A DNA stretch of 64,000 nucleotides, taken from positions 1 through 64,000 of the forward strand of contig NZ_JABBPG010000008.1 of assembly GCF_013140855.1 (NCBI RefSeq), written 5' to 3'. Shown one piece after another: positions 34,686 to 43,857 of the stretch. Under the pieces are notes generated by a model. It worked only from the letters and a program-made list of their open reading frames with translations. It ran no database searches and was not told where the DNA came from. Made by a program: the position numbers and the translations under genes. The DNA is from Pseudoalteromonas caenipelagi. Its GTDB lineage: Bacteria > Pseudomonadota > Gammaproteobacteria > Enterobacterales > Alteromonadaceae. The first letter of the stretch is position 1. Each line of letters starts with the position of its first letter.

Positions 34686-36386
34686 TTAAAATGTGATAAT
34701 TGTCGAAACAGCTTCTTCATCAGCTGTTTGGATTGACATTTTTATGGTGCGGTTTTGCCAATCAATGTCTAACATGCCGTAATTGCTGCCCGACTTGTTG
34801 ATTAAGTGACGGTTACTTGTGGTCAAGTTATTAATATTTTTACTTATTGTGCCCACGTAACCAGTTGGAATTTTAGCGCCACTGGGTGCGCAGTTCCCCC
34901 ATTGGCCTTCAATTCCTTTGTCATTTTCATCTATTTCGGTGTAGCACCATGGTTGGGTGTTGTCTTTGGTTGTACAGCCTTGATAAGTGACACCCGCATA
35001 GACAAAAGGTAGCTTACATTGCTTATTAAATTTACCATCGCCTTTAGTGTCTGCATAGATAGGTAATCTCAAAGGGTTTTCTATATGGTAAGGCCAGTTT
35101 TGACCAAAGCCAGATGCAGTGATTTCGTATACAGTGGCTTGTTTTCCAAATTCACTGCTTGCTGGAATATCTTTTTGTAATATTTCTCCCCAGTGTTGAT
35201 CACCGGATAAGAAAATGACTGCTTTGGTTTTTCCATCATTAATTGATTTTTGTACCATACGTAGTAAGCGTTTACGTTCATTGGGCATTTCCGCCCACGA
35301 CTCATAGCTTGTTCCCGACATATCGCGCTCACCAAGAGCAGCTATGGCTGCTTCAAACTGTTGACCTTGGCCATAAGCGCAGTAACTAGACATGCTTCTG
35401 CCTTGGTACAATGGCGGCAGTACTTGAATACCACTGGCAATAAGTTTGATTTGTGATGGTTTGGCAAGCTCTGCTTCAAGCCACTGCCATTGCTGCTCAC
35501 CCAGCATTGTGCTTTGTTCTCCTTCACATTTACCGTAATTGTTAAAAGTGGGCGAGCGGAAGTAACGTGCGTCAAGGGTGATCACGTGTGTTTTTTCACC
35601 TTCATTCCCTAACATTTTTGCTTCATAGATACCGGCTTGACCGTTCAAGCGAGAGTCATTTTGAGGTACATCAAAATGGCGTAAATATTCCTTTTGGGCA
35701 TTCTCTCGTTCTGGGTAATGCTTACCATCATTATTTCGGCCAAAGTCATGATCATCCCAAGTCGCCATTACTGGGATTTTTGCTTCTAAAAAAGCGTGAT
35801 AATCTTGGTTTTGCTTTTTCTCATTATACTTTCTGCGCATTTGGCCCATGTCGGTGGTGTCGGCATAAATATTATCACCAAGCCATAAGAATAAATCTGG
35901 CTGTTGAGTGATTAACCTTGCTAAGGCTTCGGGCATATCACCTTTGGTTTTAAAACAAGAGCCTAACGCCACTCTGTCTAAGCGCTTATTTGCTTGTGGA
36001 TGAGTGTGGCTAAGCATTTGGGCTGGCTCAACAATATCACACTCTTCCCACTCGCTTTCACTGGTGTAGCACCAAGGCGTGGTGTGGTTACGAGAGCTAC
36101 AGCCATAAAACTGTTCACCTTGGTAACTTGAAGGTGCGCGACAAGCTTTACCACTTTTCGTTTTAAATTGTGGGATGGTCTCTACTTTTACATGCCCCCA
36201 ATAGGCGCCTTCTTGTGCATTTTTAAGGTAGCACCATTGGCTACCATCATTATTTTTATTGGTAGTGCCTTGGTAGTCGGCGCCTAGGTAGTTAAAGCTG
36301 CTTTTACATTGCTCATAATGGACCTCAGGTTGTGCAAACGCCAATGCGGGTAAGAGCGCAACGAGTATACTACTGATCTTTTTCAT
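34686..36386 (-). CDS. PhoD-type phosphatase with fibronectin type II-like modules
   Basis: A 566-residue secreted protein. After a signal peptide (cut near LAFAQ), two Cys/Trp modules follow: YQGTTNKNNDGSQWCYLKN (about 39-57) and FYGCSSRNHTTPWCYTSES (about 93-111). The metallophosphatase core has LWLGDNIYAD, MATWDDHDFGRNN and FLSGDQHWGE, as in PhoD-like alkaline phosphatase D. A third module, CKLPFVYAGVTYQGCTTKD and on to WCYTEID and WGNC, lies at about 445-495. These modules match the FN2 pattern (C..PF.Y.G..Y..CT......WCYT...W..C). FN2 is mainly an animal collagen-binding domain, so the combination is unusual. Probable periplasmic or secreted phosphodiesterase/phosphomonoesterase, substrate unknown. 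Confidence 0.85.
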   Translation of the reverse strand: MKKISSILVALLPALAFAQPEVHYEQCKSSFNYLGADYQGTTNKNNDGSQWCYLKNAQEGAYWGHVKVETIPQFKTKSGKACRAPSSYQGEQFYGCSSRNHTTPWCYTSESEWEECDIVEPAQMLSHTHPQANKRLDRVALGSCFKTKGDMPEALARLITQQPDLFLWLGDNIYADTTDMGQMRRKYNEKKQNQDYHAFLEAKIPVMATWDDHDFGRNNDGKHYPERENAQKEYLRHFDVPQNDSRLNGQAGIYEAKMLGNEGEKTHVITLDARYFRSPTFNNYGKCEGEQSTMLGEQQWQWLEAELAKPSQIKLIASGIQVLPPLYQGRSMSSYCAYGQGQQFEAAIAALGERDMSGTSYESWAEMPNERKRLLRMVQKSINDGKTKAVIFLSGDQHWGEILQKDIPASSEFGKQATVYEITASGFGQNWPYHIENPLRLPIYADTKGDGKFNKQCKLPFVYAGVTYQGCTTKDNTQPWCYTEIDENDKGIEGQWGNCAPSGAKIPTGYVGTISKNINNLTTSNRHLINKSGSNYGMLDIDWQNRTIKMSIQTADEEAVSTIITF

Positions 36387-36601
36387 GATTATTCCTAAAA
36401 TAAAAATGCCATCCTAGTCATGGTTTTCATCCATGGTGGTGTGACGACATATTAGGCGGAGGGTGTGATCGATTGCTTGCAAAACTATTTCAGATACATT
36501 ACTACTGTCTTAAAAATGCAACTCAAAATTACATTTTTACTGCTGATATTTACTAAGCTTTTGTATACAGTGGCGACATATCAATATTAGGAGTTTTGAA
36601 G

Positions 36602-37489
36602 TTGAAACATGCTTACATAGCCATGCTTATCTCAGCGTTTGCTTTGGTTTTATCTTTGTATAACGTATTGAACCCTTCGGACAGCAACCAAACAGCCCAT
36701 AAAGCCCCTGCCTATCACCCGGAACATAGCGAAAAGGCTGTTCAATATGAGCAGGTTATCAGCACTTTGAGCGCACAAATTCTAGATTTAGAGGCTCGTT
36801 TACGCGCCATAGAGCAAACTCCTGTGGCTCATAACAGTCAATTTGCGGAGCAAGGTAACTTTGAACAGTCTGTATTGACAGTGCTAAAGAAAAAACAGGC
36901 ACGCGAAAGAGAAGAGGCATTGAACAACGATCCGGCCTACGCATTTTATGAAAACTTACCTCAAGACTACGAACTAAAGCTAAAAACAGATCCTGACTAC
37001 GCTTTACAGGTGAATAAAGAGCTTAACGCCAAGATACTGGATACTAGCCTCAATGCGCGAGCAAGGCTTGCAGCGATGGGACAACTGCAAATGAATATGT
37101 ATGTGCTCAATAAAACACAAATGCATCATTATAATTACGAAACGGTCGACGCAATTATGCGGATTGCCCAACAGAGCACGGATGAGGCTCTGAAAGTTCA
37201 AGCTTTAGAAGTTATTACCAATACACCATTAACTGATGCGAGGGTGGCTGATAGTTTTGTTGCTATAATAGAAAAGGAGCAAAATGAATATTTAAAAAGC
37301 ATGGCTGCAGATGGTTTAATGCTTCAATACTACCAAGCAAAAAATAAGCAGCCCGAGTTGCGTCAAAAATTAGCCCAGCAAATTCTATCATTATATCAAC
37401 ATGGCGATGGCAAGTTACAAGCGTTGTTAAAAAACAACATGTTTAATGATGAGATGTTGGCTGAGTTAAATGAGCAAGTAGTGAACTAA
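36602..37489 (+). CDS. Membrane-anchored helical-repeat protein, unknown
   Basis: A 295-residue protein with an N-terminal membrane anchor (AMLISAFALVLSLYNVL), then a coiled coil (EQVISTLSAQILDLEARLRAIEQ, in part, about 50-70) and an all-helical C-terminal part resembling HEAT/ARM-like repeats (ARARLAAMGQLQ, DEALKVQALEVI, EYLKSMAADGLM, spaced about 40 residues apart). No catalytic motif is visible. The TTG at 36602 is preferred over the TTG at 36596, because it lies 8 bases after TTAGGAG whereas the other is too close. It probably sits in the inner membrane facing the periplasm. Its end overlaps the convergent DUF2986 gene by 4 bases. Confidence 0.7.
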   Translation: MKHAYIAMLISAFALVLSLYNVLNPSDSNQTAHKAPAYHPEHSEKAVQYEQVISTLSAQILDLEARLRAIEQTPVAHNSQFAEQGNFEQSVLTVLKKKQAREREEALNNDPAYAFYENLPQDYELKLKTDPDYALQVNKELNAKILDTSLNARARLAAMGQLQMNMYVLNKTQMHHYNYETVDAIMRIAQQSTDEALKVQALEVITNTPLTDARVADSFVAIIEKEQNEYLKSMAADGLMLQYYQAKNKQPELRQKLAQQILSLYQHGDGKLQALLKNNMFNDEMLAELNEQVVN

Positions 37490-37653
37490 CCTTGTTCAGC
37501 TTGCTCTGTCAGGTGAGAGTTGTCGTCATTTTCTTGCTTGGCTTCGCGCTCTGCTTTCGAGATATAACGGGGCTTATTGCTCTTATGTAACTTAGCATTT
37601 GCCCGTTTGTCTTTTTTCTTCAGTGTTTCATATATCTTCTTTTTGCGATTCAT
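37486..37653 (-). CDS. DUF2986-type small basic protein
   Basis: A 55-residue highly basic protein: MNRKKKIYETLKKKDKRANA at the start, then KLHKSNKPRYISKAERE. This layout (MNRKKKI..LLKKK..AN.KL....K.KYISKA.R) is that of DUF2986, found in Vibrio, Shewanella and Pseudoalteromonas. Function unknown; the charge suggests nucleic-acid or ribosome contact. The start at 37653 is chosen because it gives the family N terminus; a longer frame from 37680 is not supported. Convergent with the 36602-37489 gene. Confidence 0.82.
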   Translation of the reverse strand: MNRKKKIYETLKKKDKRANAKLHKSNKPRYISKAEREAKQENDDNSHLTEQAEQG

Positions 37654-37903
37654 AAGAGTCCCCATTAATACAGTGCACATTCTATCTCGTTAACGATCAA
37701 AGCCCAAGGTAAGTTTCAAATGGTCTGTTAATGGGTAAATATGTGTTTTTTGTGTTTTAAATGTAATATTTTTTTGAGTGTAAAGGGTTGTTTTGTTTGT
37801 AAAATGTGTATTTTTAAATGACAGCGATGTCTTTTTCTGTTGCTGATACGTGACCAGAGTGTTATGTTTAGTCCCCCTTATGGGGTAACACGTTGAGGAA
37901 GCT

Positions 37904-39709
37904 ATGAATTATAAAAAGAAAATTTTGGCAGTTTCAGTACTTGCTGCAACTTGTGCAGCTAACGCTAACACTTCGCCAGAGCAAGACTTAATAAAACGCG
38001 ATCCACTCACATTTCAGCAGTGGCATTTACAAAATACAGGACAAACAGGCTTTTCATTATCAGCAGGTAATGCAGGAGAGGACCTGAATTTAGATTTTGC
38101 AGATCGCATGGGTATCAAAGGCCGAGGTATCACGGTATCGGTCATTGATACTGGTGTGGAGATCTCACACCCAGACTTAAAGAATAATGTTGTTCCGGGT
38201 TCAAAGAACTTAATTGATGGTAGTGAATACCCTGTTGATACGCATGGTCATGGTACCGCTGTAGCAGGCCTCATTGCTGCAGAAGAGGGCAATAACTTAG
38301 GTGGTCGAGGTGTTGCACCATACGCAAACTTAATTGGTTTTAATTACCTAGATGAACAGTCCATCGAATCTTGGATGTTGTCACATGGACTAAGTGAAGA
38401 CTTTAGAGCACTTGACCGCTTTACAGATCCGCGTGTCTTTAACCAAAGCTATGGCAGCACTCCTTCTGCGCCTGTCAATGGTGATGCAAATGAAGATCCT
38501 ACTTTTGCATTGCAAGAAACGGTTATGCAAGATATCACCCTTGATAGCCATTGGGGCAGAGGGGCTATTTATGTGAAATCAGCGGGTAACTCTTTTAGTT
38601 ATTACACCACATACATCAACGGTGAACGCTTCTATGTCTTACCATTTGAAAACGGCCAGACATTAAACAATCAGGGCCTGCCATTTCATAATGCGAATAT
38701 TTCAGATCTAAATACGTCGTTTTGGAACTTGGTCGTATCATCGTTAAACGCAGAGGGTAAATTAGCGTCATATTCTTCTGTTGGTGCGAATGTATTCTTA
38801 TCAGCACCTGGCGGTGAATATGGTGACGATAAGCCAGCGATGGTAACGGTTGATTTGACCGGTTGTGATAGAGGCATGAACGTATCTGGTGCTCATAAAA
38901 ATAGCCTACATGGAGGCTCTGATCTTGACCCTAATTGTAACTTTACGGGAATCATGAACGGTACATCGTCTGCAGGGCCAAATGCCGCAGGTGCTGTTGC
39001 TACTGTGATGTCGGCAAATCCAGCCCTTGATGCTAGAACTGTGCGTCATTTATTGGCTTCAACGGCGCGCAAAGTTGATCCACAAAACAGTGGTGTCACT
39101 TTGAACTTTGAATCTGCAACAGGTGAAACCGTCAGCTATGATGCAATTCCTGGATGGCAAACAAACGCTGCGGGTTATAACTTCCATAACTTTTATGGTT
39201 TAGGTGCGGTTAATGTAGATGATGCGGTGTATAAAGCACTTTTTACTGGCGTATCACTACCTAAGTTACAAGTTACTGACTGGCAAGCTAAAAATGCTAA
39301 TGTCACTATTCCTGATGCAGATTTAACTGGTGCACAAAGCACAATGAGTGTTGATGACAACTTAACGATTGAAGCTGTGCAGCTAAAAGTGAACATTGAT
39401 CATACACGTTTGCGCGATTTGGCGATTGAGCTTACATCACCATCAGGTACGCGCAGTGTCGTGATGAGTGCAAGAACAGGCTTCTTAAGCGGCACTGAAG
39501 GTGGATATACAGACACAATCATGTTGAGCCACCACTTCTATGGCGAGCAATCGCAAGGTAACTGGACCATTAAAGTGCTTGATACAGACAAAGGCACAAG
39601 TAGTACCTTGATTTTCCACCCAAACAAAGGCTTCTTTGGCACCAATGGTAATAACAATACTGATCCGGGTGTATTAAAAGATTGGTCACTTCGTATTTAC
39701 GGCCACTAA
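37904..39709 (+). CDS. Kexin-like S8 serine protease with P domain (ASP type)
   Basis: A 601-residue secreted subtilase. Signal peptide about 1-22. The catalytic triad is Asp82 (VSVIDTGVE), His116 (HGHGTAVAG) and Ser355 (GTSSAGP), with the oxyanion Asn in SAGNS (229). The C-terminal 140 residues form a proprotein-convertase P domain (TIEAVQLKVNIDHTRLRDL, ELTSPSGTRS, GNWTIKVLDTDKGT). There is no I9-type propeptide before the catalytic domain. This matches the Aeromonas ASP protease, which instead needs a separate chaperone encoded just downstream; such a gene follows 11 bases later. The gene follows GAGGAAGCT and is clearly intact. Confidence 0.93.
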   Translation: MNYKKKILAVSVLAATCAANANTSPEQDLIKRDPLTFQQWHLQNTGQTGFSLSAGNAGEDLNLDFADRMGIKGRGITVSVIDTGVEISHPDLKNNVVPGSKNLIDGSEYPVDTHGHGTAVAGLIAAEEGNNLGGRGVAPYANLIGFNYLDEQSIESWMLSHGLSEDFRALDRFTDPRVFNQSYGSTPSAPVNGDANEDPTFALQETVMQDITLDSHWGRGAIYVKSAGNSFSYYTTYINGERFYVLPFENGQTLNNQGLPFHNANISDLNTSFWNLVVSSLNAEGKLASYSSVGANVFLSAPGGEYGDDKPAMVTVDLTGCDRGMNVSGAHKNSLHGGSDLDPNCNFTGIMNGTSSAGPNAAGAVATVMSANPALDARTVRHLLASTARKVDPQNSGVTLNFESATGETVSYDAIPGWQTNAAGYNFHNFYGLGAVNVDDAVYKALFTGVSLPKLQVTDWQAKNANVTIPDADLTGAQSTMSVDDNLTIEAVQLKVNIDHTRLRDLAIELTSPSGTRSVVMSARTGFLSGTEGGYTDTIMLSHHFYGEQSQGNWTIKVLDTDKGTSSTLIFHPNKGFFGTNGNNNTDPGVLKDWSLRIYGH

Positions 39710-39720
39710 GGAGTATGACA

Positions 39721-40149
39721 ATGAAAAAACTATTCGTTTTATGTGCGATGACTGCATCTAGCGCGGTGTTTGCAAATACACCAATCTCATTTGATGGATT
39801 GAAAGATGTTACAGTTCAAGACATCAGCCAATTGCAACTTGATAGTCAAACGACGGTTGGTGATGTGCTAAGTGGTGAAGCCGTAACTAAAGGGCAAGTC
39901 ATTATCGGTGACAACGGCCTAAGTGCGTATGAAGCTACGGGCGAAGTACTTATTCAATTAGCAAGCTTTGCTGATGCTGATGAAGTTGCTAAAGCGCACG
40001 GCTTAACGTTAAAGCAAGCTTATAAGTCGTTCTATGTTGTTACAGCATCAGAACAAAACCTGGCAAAAGTACTCGCTGGCTTAAAAAAAGAAGGCACTGT
40101 GGTTTCGGCAAATTTAGGTCTTAAGAACTTAGATACCAAAATAAACTAA
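39721..40149 (+). CDS. Probable external chaperone of the S8 protease (ASP ORF2-like)
   Basis: A 142-residue periplasmic or secreted protein with a signal peptide (MKKLFVLCAMTASSAVFA). It starts at ATG 39721 after AAGGAG, 11 bases past the protease stop, so the two are co-transcribed. The C-terminal half (LIQLASFADADEVAKAHGL, then YKSFYVVTASEQNLAKVLAG and the tail EGTVVSANLGLKNLDTKIN, in part) has the beta-alpha-beta layout of subtilisin propeptides and of ORF2, the 152-residue chaperone needed to fold the Aeromonas ASP protease. By that precedent it should fold the protease, stay bound as inhibitor and insert its tail in the active site. Homology is judged from context and pattern. Confidence 0.72.
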   Translation: MKKLFVLCAMTASSAVFANTPISFDGLKDVTVQDISQLQLDSQTTVGDVLSGEAVTKGQVIIGDNGLSAYEATGEVLIQLASFADADEVAKAHGLTLKQAYKSFYVVTASEQNLAKVLAGLKKEGTVVSANLGLKNLDTKIN

Positions 40150-40163
40150 TCCCTCAGTTTAAT

Positions 40164-40197
40164 AAGCGGTCGGTATACTCAAGTGCGGCCGCTTTTT
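40164..40197 (+). terminator. Intrinsic terminator after protease-chaperone operon
   Basis: AAGCGGTC (40164-40171) and GGCCGCTT (40187-40194) can pair over 8 bp with one G-U pair, followed by TTTC. It lies 15 bases after the chaperone stop. Confidence 0.85.
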
Positions 40198-40343
40198 CAT
40201 TTCTATATCCAAAATACCACTTTGAGTTTTATTTTTGCTCGCAGCGAAGATTTATACTGTATCTTAATTAACGTCGTTGACTTACCTATTGGGAAAAGCC
40301 AGTATTCTACTGAATCTAAATATTTTTAATCGTTGGGTGTCTG

Positions 40344-41525
40344 ATGGTGAGATTAAAAGGCTATGTCGCTTTATTCGTTTGTTTACTGATCACAGGTGCA
40401 AGTAAAGCTAGTTTTGCAATTGAGCATAAAATACTAACAGTCGTTCAAACTATTCAAGATGGTGAGAATGGTGTTGAGGGGCTAGACAACCCAAGACATG
40501 TAAAGCTATCTAAAGATGGTAAACATGTTTTTATTGTCAGCGGAGATGACAATGCATTGGTGGGATTCAAACTAAAAAGTAATCGCTTATTACAGCCTTT
40601 TGACTTTTTAAAAAGTGCGCCAGATAAAGGTATTTATTTGGAGGGGGCAGCTAGTTTAACGCAAATAGGAAGTGAGAAGCGTATTGCTGTTACAAGCTTT
40701 TATGATGGTGCTTTGTCGGTGTTTGACTTTAGCAATGACAGTAAGCTTATCCCCTTGCAAAGCTTCAGCGATCACATTTCACCCAAAATTGTATTTAAAA
40801 ATAACCAACCTTTAGCAAATTTGGATAAATTGGGGTTATTTGGTGCTTGGGAAGTGATCCAAAGCCATGATGGGAAGCAGTTGTTGGTAGCAAGCTATAA
40901 GAGTAATTCAGTCACTATCTTTAATGTGGATGCCAAAACCATAAAATTAGCGCAACAAGTAAAACACCTAGATAAACAACCAAAACATTTAGGAAACCCT
41001 GTAAGCATTGCACTTTCGGCATCAGGAAATAAACTATTTGTTGCAGGGTTTGACGGTAATATTGTGACTATTTATGCAAGAGATAATGAAGGAAAACTGG
41101 CTTTTTTACAGCAGCTTGAAAATACACTAAGTGCTGAAAAAATTCTCAGTAATCCACAAAAAATTATTGCATCTCACAACGGCAAATTTATCTATGTGGC
41201 TAATGCCAGTAATGCAAGCATCACAGTATTTGCTGATGAAGATGGTTTTTTCAACCATGTTCAGAGCATCACTGTTGAAGGGTTAAAAGGGGTTGGTACA
41301 CTATTACTTTCCAATGATGGAAAACATTTGTTTGCTGCAGGCGAGCAAGATAGTGGTTTAGTGCAATTGCGCGTGCAAGCAAATGGTAGGTTATCCGAAG
41401 CAATTTCTTACAACAATGAAAGCAACTCTATACATGGCATTTCATCAATTGAACAGCTAGAAGCGCGGCGTCTGTTGTTAAGTGCTGCCAAAGCCGACAC
41501 TGTGTATTTGGTACAACTTCCTTAG
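40344..41525 (+). CDS. Secreted beta-propeller (lactonase-like) protein
   Basis: A 393-residue protein with an N-terminal signal peptide (YVALFVCLLITGASKASFA, about 7-25) and seven-bladed-propeller style repeats: NPRHVKLSKDGKHVFIVSG, NPVSIALSASGNKLFVAGF, NPQKIIASHNGKFIYVANA and TLLLSNDGKHLFAAGE are successive blades with the S..GK.(V/L)FV pattern. It is of the YVTN/6-phosphogluconolactonase-like type and probably binds or hydrolyses something in the periplasm; no metal-site residues can be named. It is not part of the neighbouring operons, with a terminator upstream. Confidence 0.8.
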   Translation: MVRLKGYVALFVCLLITGASKASFAIEHKILTVVQTIQDGENGVEGLDNPRHVKLSKDGKHVFIVSGDDNALVGFKLKSNRLLQPFDFLKSAPDKGIYLEGAASLTQIGSEKRIAVTSFYDGALSVFDFSNDSKLIPLQSFSDHISPKIVFKNNQPLANLDKLGLFGAWEVIQSHDGKQLLVASYKSNSVTIFNVDAKTIKLAQQVKHLDKQPKHLGNPVSIALSASGNKLFVAGFDGNIVTIYARDNEGKLAFLQQLENTLSAEKILSNPQKIIASHNGKFIYVANASNASITVFADEDGFFNHVQSITVEGLKGVGTLLLSNDGKHLFAAGEQDSGLVQLRVQANGRLSEAISYNNESNSIHGISSIEQLEARRLLLSAAKADTVYLVQLP

Positions 41526-41636
41526 TTTAGAATATGAATTTAATAAAAAACATCAACGCGTTTCCCGCCTTTTTGAGCTGCTGCTCACCTCATAAAGCTG
41601 TATATTGTAGGCTAAAAATGGTATTGCTGTGACTTT

Positions 41637-41845
41637 ATCAACCTGAGGTTGGATAACTAATATCTCTCTAGCAGCTAGTTTTAACGCTAACTGCATTGAA
41701 TTCACTTCTAATAGCCCGCTATATAGTACGTAAATTCGCCTTGTTATCCCTAAAACTTACTGGCTAGATGAGAACAAAAGTTAATCATTTTATTGAAAAA
41801 ACAATGAATTAACCTATTTTTCATCCAAAACTCAGGTTAATCAGA
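41637..41845. repeat. MITE-like intergenic element with inverted ends
   Basis: The left end TCAACCTGAGGTTGGATAAC and the right end ATCCAAAACTCAGGTTAAT are inverted relatives of each other, about 210 bases apart. The interior shares the GTTTTAACGCTAACTGCATT and CGTAAATTCGCCTTG blocks with 9870-10165. No coding capacity. Likely a small non-autonomous element or a dispersed structured repeat. Confidence 0.65.
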
Positions 41846-41906
41846 ATAATTAATAAATCAATACCTATACTTTAAATTGCGCAACAGTTACCAACGGAGT
41901 TTTGTT

Positions 41907-43781
41907 ATGAAAAAAGCAAGCCTAGTCAGCTTAGCCGTTCTTTTTGCCCTTGCTGGGTGTTCTTCTGAGAGTAATTCACCCAATTCAACCTCAGGTAGTT
42001 CAACTGAGGTATCAGCTTCAGCTAGCTCAGCTTCAGTGGATGATGTTGTGGATCAATATACGCAAACTTTTATCACTCATCAGCCAGCTTTGGCAACGTC
42101 GCTAAAGTTATCCCCAGAGCAATATGGTGATTATGCTGACCGACTACCAAATTACTCCTTAGCTGGGATGCAGGCACTGCAAATTGATATGAATAAAGCC
42201 GCTGAGCAGCTAAAAAGCTTACAAACTGGTCAGCTAAGTGACGACGAGCTTTTGCATGTTAAAGTGAACGAAGTACTGGCAAGATATTATGCTGGTCATA
42301 GTCAGTTCTCAGCGGGATACATCGATACTTGGGGTGGACATCTACCTTACATAATCAATCAATTATCTGGTCCATTGGTCGATATTCCTAATGTATTGAA
42401 AGACCAACATGGGGTGGAGTCAAAACAAGATGCACAAAATTATTTAGCTCGCCTTGAAGCATTTGCAAAAATGACGGAGCAGGTACGTTCAAAAGCGATG
42501 GCGGATGCCGAAAAAGGCGTGATTTTGCCTAAGCCACTGTTTGCAAATACATTAGGTTATTTAGATAACTTTACTGCGCCCGAGGCTGCACAGCACCCAT
42601 TAGTGAGCTCTTTTGAGCAAAAACTCGGTGACGTTGCCGATTTATCGGATAAAGCTAAGCAAGATTACGTAAGCCAAGCAACGGCGATAGTAAAAGATAA
42701 AATTTACCCTGCGTTTGCTAAAGTAACTGCTGATATGAAGTCGCTTGAAGCAAAAGCCCCGACCAAGGTAGGTATTTGGGCACAACCAAACGGTGAAGCA
42801 TTTTATCAACATGAGATCACGTATCTTGCCGATTCAGATATGAGTGCAGAGGAAATTCATAATATTGGCTTGCAAGAAGTTGAGCGCATCACCAAGCGCA
42901 TGGACGACATTCTAAAAGCGAATGGCTACAGCGAGGGTAGCGTTGGCGACAGGATGAAGCAACTCAATGAAGAAGAGCGCTTTTTGTATGAAGATAGCGA
43001 TGAAGGCCGTGAAAAGCTGCTGACTTTCTTACGTGGTGAGATTGAAACAATTAACAAAAAAGCCCCTACGCTATTTTCTACCTTGCCGCCACAGAAAGTG
43101 GAAGTAAAACGTATTCCTAAAGCAGTAGAGGCAGGCGCTCCAGGTGGTTATTACAATGGTCCATCACTGGATGGTAGCCGCCCAGGCATATTTGCTATCA
43201 ACTTAAAAGATATGAAAGCTGTGCCAAGCTTTGCGATGAAAACTCTGACTTATCATGAAGCTGTGCCTGGGCATCACTTTCAAATTGCTTTGAATATGCT
43301 GCAAACAGATATTGGCTTAATGCGTCAAAATGCGTCATTTAATGCTTATATTGAAGGTTGGGCACTGTATTCAGAGCTGGTGGCTTATGAAATGGGGATG
43401 TATGAAAACGACCCGTTTGGCGATTTAGGTCGCTTGCAGGCAGAAGTGTATCGTGCAGCACGTTTGGTCGTTGATACAGGTCTGCACCACAAGCGTTGGA
43501 CTCGTCAGCAAGCTATCGAATATTTTGCGCAAGCAACAGGTACGGCAATGAGCGATGTAACCGCTGCAATTGACCGCTACATAGCGTGGCCAGGCCAAGC
43601 GTTGGGCTATAAATTGGGTATGCTTAAGCTAGTAGAGCTGCGTGGTAAGGCAAAAGATGCGTTAGGCGATAAGTTTGATATTAAAGCGTTTCATGACCTT
43701 ATTTTGTTAAAAGGCGCACGCCCTTTAGCCATTGTTGAAGACGACGTAAATCACTGGATTGAGCAGCAAAAAAAAGCTTAA
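41907..43781 (+). CDS. DUF885 lipoprotein, putative metallopeptidase
   Basis: A 624-residue lipoprotein (lipobox LALAGC, lipid anchor at Cys18), then a Ser/Thr/Asn-rich linker to about residue 45 and a DUF885 domain. The zinc motif HEAVPGHH lies at about residues 450-457 (HExxPGHH), and the following NASFNAYIEGWALYSELVAYE (in part) carries the third ligand Glu. DUF885 proteins are thermolysin-like in fold and are thought to be carboxy- or dipeptidases; the substrate here is not known. The ATG at 41907 follows CGGAG. Faces the periplasm, probably attached to the outer membrane. An M20 peptidase follows, so both may digest peptides. Confidence 0.9.
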   Translation: MKKASLVSLAVLFALAGCSSESNSPNSTSGSSTEVSASASSASVDDVVDQYTQTFITHQPALATSLKLSPEQYGDYADRLPNYSLAGMQALQIDMNKAAEQLKSLQTGQLSDDELLHVKVNEVLARYYAGHSQFSAGYIDTWGGHLPYIINQLSGPLVDIPNVLKDQHGVESKQDAQNYLARLEAFAKMTEQVRSKAMADAEKGVILPKPLFANTLGYLDNFTAPEAAQHPLVSSFEQKLGDVADLSDKAKQDYVSQATAIVKDKIYPAFAKVTADMKSLEAKAPTKVGIWAQPNGEAFYQHEITYLADSDMSAEEIHNIGLQEVERITKRMDDILKANGYSEGSVGDRMKQLNEEERFLYEDSDEGREKLLTFLRGEIETINKKAPTLFSTLPPQKVEVKRIPKAVEAGAPGGYYNGPSLDGSRPGIFAINLKDMKAVPSFAMKTLTYHEAVPGHHFQIALNMLQTDIGLMRQNASFNAYIEGWALYSELVAYEMGMYENDPFGDLGRLQAEVYRAARLVVDTGLHHKRWTRQQAIEYFAQATGTAMSDVTAAIDRYIAWPGQALGYKLGMLKLVELRGKAKDALGDKFDIKAFHDLILLKGARPLAIVEDDVNHWIEQQKKA

Positions 43782-43812
43782 CGTTGACAGCTTTGGCAAA
43801 TTAATATGAATG

Positions 43813-43826
43813 GGGGCGCAAGCCCC
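43813..43826 (+). terminator. GC hairpin between DUF885 and M20 genes
   Basis: GGGGC (43813-43817), loop GCAA, GCCCC (43822-43826), then TTTG. A short terminator-like hairpin in the 76-base gap; a GNRA loop and weak T run mean it may only attenuate read-through into the M20 gene. Confidence 0.6.
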
Positions 43827-43857
43827 TTTGTTGGTTATGTATATCTAAGGAACAATT

